Origin: Mya arenaria
Taxonomy: Eukaryota; Mollusca; Bivalvia; Myida; Myidae
DNA: 64,000 nucleotides
Direction of reading: 5' to 3'
NCBI RefSeq assembly: GCF_026914265.1
Contig: NC_069132.1
Location: 37,689,152 to 37,753,151 of the forward strand
A program made the translations under genes and the position numbers. The notes below the pieces were generated by a model, which was not told where the DNA came from, made no database searches, and saw only the letters and a program-made list of their open reading frames with translations. Position 1 is the stretch's first letter; every line of letters starts with the position of its first letter. Shown here one piece after another: positions 60,499-64,000 of this stretch.

Positions 60499-62034
60499 TT
60501 ACTTTTCGCTTTGTTCATTAAAAAGTTGTTCAACATCCATTTTTTCTTCATCGGATAGTTTGAATAGCCTCTTTGTCTTTCCGGTTGGAACTGGTTCATT
60601 TAATGTTGTGATGATATCTGAACATTTTATCCAGATAATGTCAGGACGGCTTGGCCACTGGAACAAACCTTTTTTCCTTTCCATAAAGGATATTTCTACT
60701 TCCATATCTTTTTCATCTGTGTCTGTTATTTTACCTATATACCAATTTGAACCATACTTTGCAGCTACATAGCAATCTATTTCAAACGGTACTGTATCCG
60801 GTCCATTTGTTGAGTTTTCAGGTGTGTTTTCTCCAAGTCCAACTACAACACTTTCACTAGTTTCAGTTGCACTAGTGACCTTACTTTTCACCTTCTCTAT
60901 GGTTTCTCTTCTCCATGATCCGCATGTTAACTCCTCGGACATGCAAACTGAACAATAACAACTGGTATCGCGAACAGATACTTCAGAATTACCCCGACCT
61001 GTAATTGCATGAATTTTCATTGTCCCACTTATTGCTTTTATGTCTCTCTTCTGGTTCAGTTGAACAGCCTTCGCCTCACATTCTCCCTTTGCAACGTAAA
61101 GAAACTTTATGTTCTGCAAATTACATATCTCTGACTGTGTCCATGCATAGAAGTCCTGGGGATTTTGAATTGTTGCTTTCCCAGTGTTAACAGCATCGTC
61201 TGCCATCCTCTTAGTTACTCCTCCAAGGCCGTCGCAAGGTCCTTTCCCGTGGCCGGACTCAAAATAGTTCCATTTTGCGTCACAGCCATGAAACTCCTTG
61301 TGGTTTGCAACTTCCAGAAAGATGTACTTGTTCCTGTACTGGGAAGTAGGACTATCTGTCCAGTAGTGAATACATGACACATCCGAGCAGATAAGTCTTA
61401 CTTCCCTTAGGATAGATTCTATGAACGTTAATACAGTATTGGAGGAATGAGCAAGTTCATCAGACACTATGACAAAACTCTTGTGTTTCAGGTCAGTTGT
61501 TCCAGATGGTCGATAATAGATGACAAATGGGTGCAATGTTACACTTGTCATGTTCCAGTATGCTGATTGGATCTCATTCAGCGTTTTGCAGCTATAATTT
61601 TCAGCAAAATCCATTTGCACGATTACATTGTTTTCAGGCAAGTTGTCTTTCAAACGTCTGATTTCCTCGTATTGTACTCTAACTCGATTTACATGGGCTT
61701 CAAAGTCTTCTGTTTGAGCTTCTGTATGAGCTACAAAGTCCTTCTTTGTCATTTTTTGTTCCACTATCCTCATAACCATTTTCTTCTTTCCCTTTTCTTC
61801 AACTGCAATGCGTTTCCACTGACTCACAACTATTTCGTCATTGTTCACTGTATCATTTATGTCTTTAATGAAGCTTTCTTTAGTGTCAAGCATTTTTTCT
61901 GCATTCACTGATACTTTAACATTCTCGTTTCTGGCCGCTTTCAATGTGAGAGACATATTCTGATATCGAGTACACAGACATGTCGATCTGTTTATAAAGG
62001 AAGCTAGTAATATGTTTTTGGTCGAATTCTGCAA
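60499..62034 (-). CDS. DDE-transposase-like protein, C-terminal part (511 codons open)
   Basis: Open from 62034 to TAA at 60499. After a CLC motif (20-22), the core has VIVQMDFAENY (D142), HYWTDSPTSQYRNK (D227) and ESGHGKGPCDGLGG (E259 or D268). The spacing and setting resemble an RNase H-fold DDE triad. A cysteine cluster follows (C359, C361, C364, C371), then an SH3-like barrel of the Tudor/chromo kind (about 418-478: VAAKYGSNWYIGKI, then a WP motif). I recall similar uncharacterised proteins, with FTDG.A.QYKN and HGKG.CDG motifs, in many invertebrates, but cannot name the superfamily. The first codons overlap the upstream frame by 31 nt. The real protein probably begins in the upstream ORF and passes into this frame, so the Met at 62034 is unlikely to be the natural start. 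Confidence 0.75.
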   Translation of the reverse strand: MQNSTKNILLASFINRSTCLCTRYQNMSLTLKAARNENVKVSVNAEKMLDTKESFIKDINDTVNNDEIVVSQWKRIAVEEKGKKKMVMRIVEQKMTKKDFVAHTEAQTEDFEAHVNRVRVQYEEIRRLKDNLPENNVIVQMDFAENYSCKTLNEIQSAYWNMTSVTLHPFVIYYRPSGTTDLKHKSFVIVSDELAHSSNTVLTFIESILREVRLICSDVSCIHYWTDSPTSQYRNKYIFLEVANHKEFHGCDAKWNYFESGHGKGPCDGLGGVTKRMADDAVNTGKATIQNPQDFYAWTQSEICNLQNIKFLYVAKGECEAKAVQLNQKRDIKAISGTMKIHAITGRGNSEVSVRDTSCYCSVCMSEELTCGSWRRETIEKVKSKVTSATETSESVVVGLGENTPENSTNGPDTVPFEIDCYVAAKYGSNWYIGKITDTDEKDMEVEISFMERKKGLFQWPSRPDIIWIKCSDIITTLNEPVPTGKTKRLFKLSDEEKMDVEQLFNEQSEK

Positions 62035-63023
62035 AAAGAGGCAAGCGACAATTTGGTCGTTGGGTTTTCCGCTAAAAACTTTTGGTGCACATTCGACATG
62101 TAATCAAGACTCGTCAAGACTCGTGATTGTTTCTTCTCATTATCAGCCTTTTTAAAATCTTTCTTCCCAGGCATCATTCGACTATTGTCATCTCTTTCCA
62201 TAAAAGAAATTACCTTCTCTTTGTTCTTATAAATTTCTCTTCGTCGTCTTAGCCGTTCGTTTGATATGCGTTTAGTCGAAACACGACCTAATTTGTTTCT
62301 GCATAATCCGGTTCGTTTACTCGCCATCTTCACACATCTGTACTTCTTCAGAATCTTACCCCCAATAAGACTATACAAAGTATGTCTACGGTGTTTCTGT
62401 GCCTGCTCTCTCGCAATCTCAACCTCTTTACAAAGGACATTGCTAAACAACAGTTGTTTTCTAACTGCCTTGGATTGAGTTTCATTCAACCCAAGATGTC
62501 TTACTTGCATGTTTGTCTTTGATCTTGGAGTGAGTTGATTTCCATGAACCTTTTTAGATCTCTGTAATGTTCTCAGTCTGTTTCTGTACTTCTTTTGAAG
62601 GTTCTCGTATTTCTGTTCTAAGGATTTAACCTTTTGTTTGTATTTATTGAGATTGTTTTGCATTCTAACTCGTGACCCACGAGCACGTGCAGGAAAGTTC
62701 ATTTGTACCACAAATCGACTGGGTCCTGCTTCAGGTGTCACTATAGACGATGAGCTGTCGTACCCGCTAGTACTTAGAACGTCATGTTCATTGACGTTAT
62801 TGTTTACCTCTGCTTGTTCCAGCACCTTCTTCTTCTGTCTGTATGTTTTCAAATAGTCTCTATTCTTTTTGTTTCTCTTAGCACGTTCTGCTCGGCTGAG
62901 TAGACTGCTTTGTATATACGTTGCCTTTCTTCTTTGTCTTTCCTTCGATAGATACGTCTCATTGTTTTTTTCTTTTAACCTTTGCCTATAGGCCTTCTGA
63001 ATTTCGGCTCTGGACTTCCCCAT
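62004..63023 (-). CDS. DDE-transposase-like protein, N-terminal part (basic, coiled coil)
   Basis: Begins MGKSRAEIQKAYRQRLKEK at 63023. The frame is open further, to a Met at 63071, but those 16 codons are read from copies of the 14-bp motif and a T-run (SVTNIS is the motif translated), so I prefer 63023. The protein is very Lys/Arg-rich, with RERQ- and YRQKKK-type stretches. A coiled coil (NKYKQKVKSLEQKYENLQKK) lies near residues 125-150. It ends VHQKFLAENP...SFCRIRPK and then runs into a stop at 62004. That ending normally leads into the CLC region now found at the start of the next ORF, in the -1 frame. So this is the DNA-binding front of one protein cut by a one-base frameshift at an A-run near 62016-62022, either a true mutation or a sequence error. 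Confidence 0.7.
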   Translation of the reverse strand: MGKSRAEIQKAYRQRLKEKNNETYLSKERQRRKATYIQSSLLSRAERAKRNKKNRDYLKTYRQKKKVLEQAEVNNNVNEHDVLSTSGYDSSSSIVTPEAGPSRFVVQMNFPARARGSRVRMQNNLNKYKQKVKSLEQKYENLQKKYRNRLRTLQRSKKVHGNQLTPRSKTNMQVRHLGLNETQSKAVRKQLLFSNVLCKEVEIAREQAQKHRRHTLYSLIGGKILKKYRCVKMASKRTGLCRNKLGRVSTKRISNERLRRRREIYKNKEKVISFMERDDNSRMMPGKKDFKKADNEKKQSRVLTSLDYMSNVHQKFLAENPTTKLSLASFCRIRPKTYY

Positions 63024-63051
63024 TATGTCTGAAAAAGAATTTTTTTTTTTT

Positions 63052-63086
63052 GAAATGTTCGTTACTGACATTGAAATGTTCGTTAC
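63052..63086 (-). promoter_or_regulatory. Two tandem copies of the 14-bp motif at the 5' end of the ORF
   Basis: GAAATGTTCGTTAC at 63052-63065 and 63073-63086, spaced 21 bp start to start, in the same orientation, immediately upstream of the preferred start at 63023. Position suggests binding sites overlapping the promoter or 5' UTR; function inferred. Confidence 0.6.
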
Positions 63087-63433
63087 TCATCTTAAGAAGA
63101 AAATGTAGCCATTGTAACAACATGAAACCATGCCGTTGTACTGCACAGTAATTAAAAATACATCGTTCAACGACATCAGATAAAAAATAAGTGGACTTAA
63201 GAGGGTTAATGTACAAACGATCCATCAATATAAAAAGGAATGTAGCATATGCGTTTTTTTTTAATAGCATCGGCCAACTGCTGATATTTTATTTATATAT
63301 GGCAGGTATAATTAGGGTTTTTTTCTATCTAAAACCACCTTATAAAAGGGTTAAGAAAAAGAAAACATAGTTGTATTGTATGAGCATAGTTCACTACATA
63401 TTTGATTAACAAAGTAGCAACAGCAAAATATTT

Positions 63434-63467
63434 GAAATGTTCGTTACCATGCGGTAACGAACATTTC
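63434..63467. promoter_or_regulatory. Inverted pair of the 14-bp motif
   Basis: GAAATGTTCGTTACC, a 4-base loop (ATGC), then GGTAACGAACATTTC: a perfect 15-bp inverted repeat. Such a symmetric pair would suit a dimeric DNA-binding protein. Confidence 0.7.
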
Positions 63468-63774
63468 ACTATAAAGCACATGCTTTAACCAGTATTTACG
63501 TACATGCACTTCCATGGTAAATCTAAAAGCGGTACAAATGAAGATTTCCATGACCATTAAAAAGAAAAAATGTTTAGGATCACAAGTAACAAATGCCATT
63601 AGATGTATGTAAATGAACCTACCTTTGCACCAGCAAACAATCTCGTGTAAAAACTTGTTTACGACAAGAACACAGAAGCGTCGGCCATATTTCCCGCTCG
63701 AATGACGAAAGTATGACGTCATAATGAATCATCATGATCGTACAAAAAAAATACACCCATTTATTTACATTTGA

Positions 63775-63803
63775 GTAACGAATATTTCAGTAACGAACAT
63801 TTC
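63775..63803 (+). promoter_or_regulatory. Direct pair of the 14-bp motif
   Basis: GTAACGAATATTTC (one mismatch) at 63775-63788 and GTAACGAACATTTC at 63790-63803, one base apart. A looser copy (ATAACGAACATGTC) lies at 63946-63959. No gene was seen in 63087-64000; the element boundary may lie beyond the window. Confidence 0.6.
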
Positions 63804-64000
63804 AAACGATTGTATGACATAAAGTTTTGAGAGAGTTGAAAGCTTCACCATGTTAACTTTTAAATATGTAAAACTTCATGCACAAGGCTCAGCGTCAACG
63901 AGTTAAAAAGCAGTACTGCTAGACTGTAAAGTTATGTAAAGTACGATAACGAACATGTCAGTTTGATATGGAATTCTTCAGTCGGCATTGTGCAAAACAA

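Noticed and set aside
62004..62034. Programmed -1 ribosomal frameshift
   Set aside because: The A-run there does not form a standard slippery heptamer in the zero frame, and I could not see a clear downstream stem; a mutation or sequence error is simpler.

Overview
The window is animal nuclear DNA. It is AT-rich and has split genes with GT...AG introns, tRNA-derived SINEs, TTAA-flanked miniature transposons, non-LTR retrotransposon remains and several minisatellites. No bacterial operon, rRNA or genuine tRNA gene was seen. The gene types (many small cysteine-rich single-pass membrane proteins, a secreted galectin-like protein) and the repeat style suggest a bivalve mollusc. That is inference and was not tested by search.

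Five split genes can be built from exon coding potential, splice sites and matching intron phases, all on the minus strand. Genes A (4382-9234), B (11631-18803), C (25199-27934) and D (32564-35114) belong to one family. Each has a signal-peptide exon of 49-52 nt, a cysteine-rich ectodomain exon and a transmembrane exon. In A, B and D a Pro/Gln-rich tail exon with PPxY follows. All have introns in phases 1-2(-1). They resemble the Shisa / cysteine-and-tyrosine-rich (CYYR) superfamily. A and B are a tandem segmental duplication (about 3119-10316 and 10317-20945), each unit having a 16-bp minisatellite at its 3' edge. Comparing the two copies gives an empty site for one transposon and dates others as post-duplication. 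Gene E (45359-53448) encodes a 239-aa secreted protein with an N-terminal cysteine-containing region and a C-terminal galectin-like domain. Its introns hold a dead LINE, a 43-bp minisatellite and a long hairpin.

Other regions are mostly repeats: a 35-bp minisatellite just downstream of gene C's transmembrane exon (23330-24965); a 45-bp minisatellite with a 271-bp higher-order period (57651-59347); four copies of a TTAA-bounded MITE of about 370 bp; five copies of a palindrome-plus-TIR composite repeat, three in tandem (55210-57015); and three SINEs.

The right end (59.5-64 kb) holds the most unusual locus. Two overlapping minus-strand ORFs (62004-63023 and 60499-62034) appear to be one protein split by a one-base frameshift. 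It has a basic coiled-coil front, a DDE-transposase-like middle (D142, D227, E259 of the second ORF), a Cys cluster and a Tudor/chromo-like barrel. A 14-bp motif, GTAACGAACATTTC, occurs about ten times on both sides of the coding body and was not seen inside it apart from the extreme 5' end. This looks like a transposon with a cluster of transposase-binding sites.
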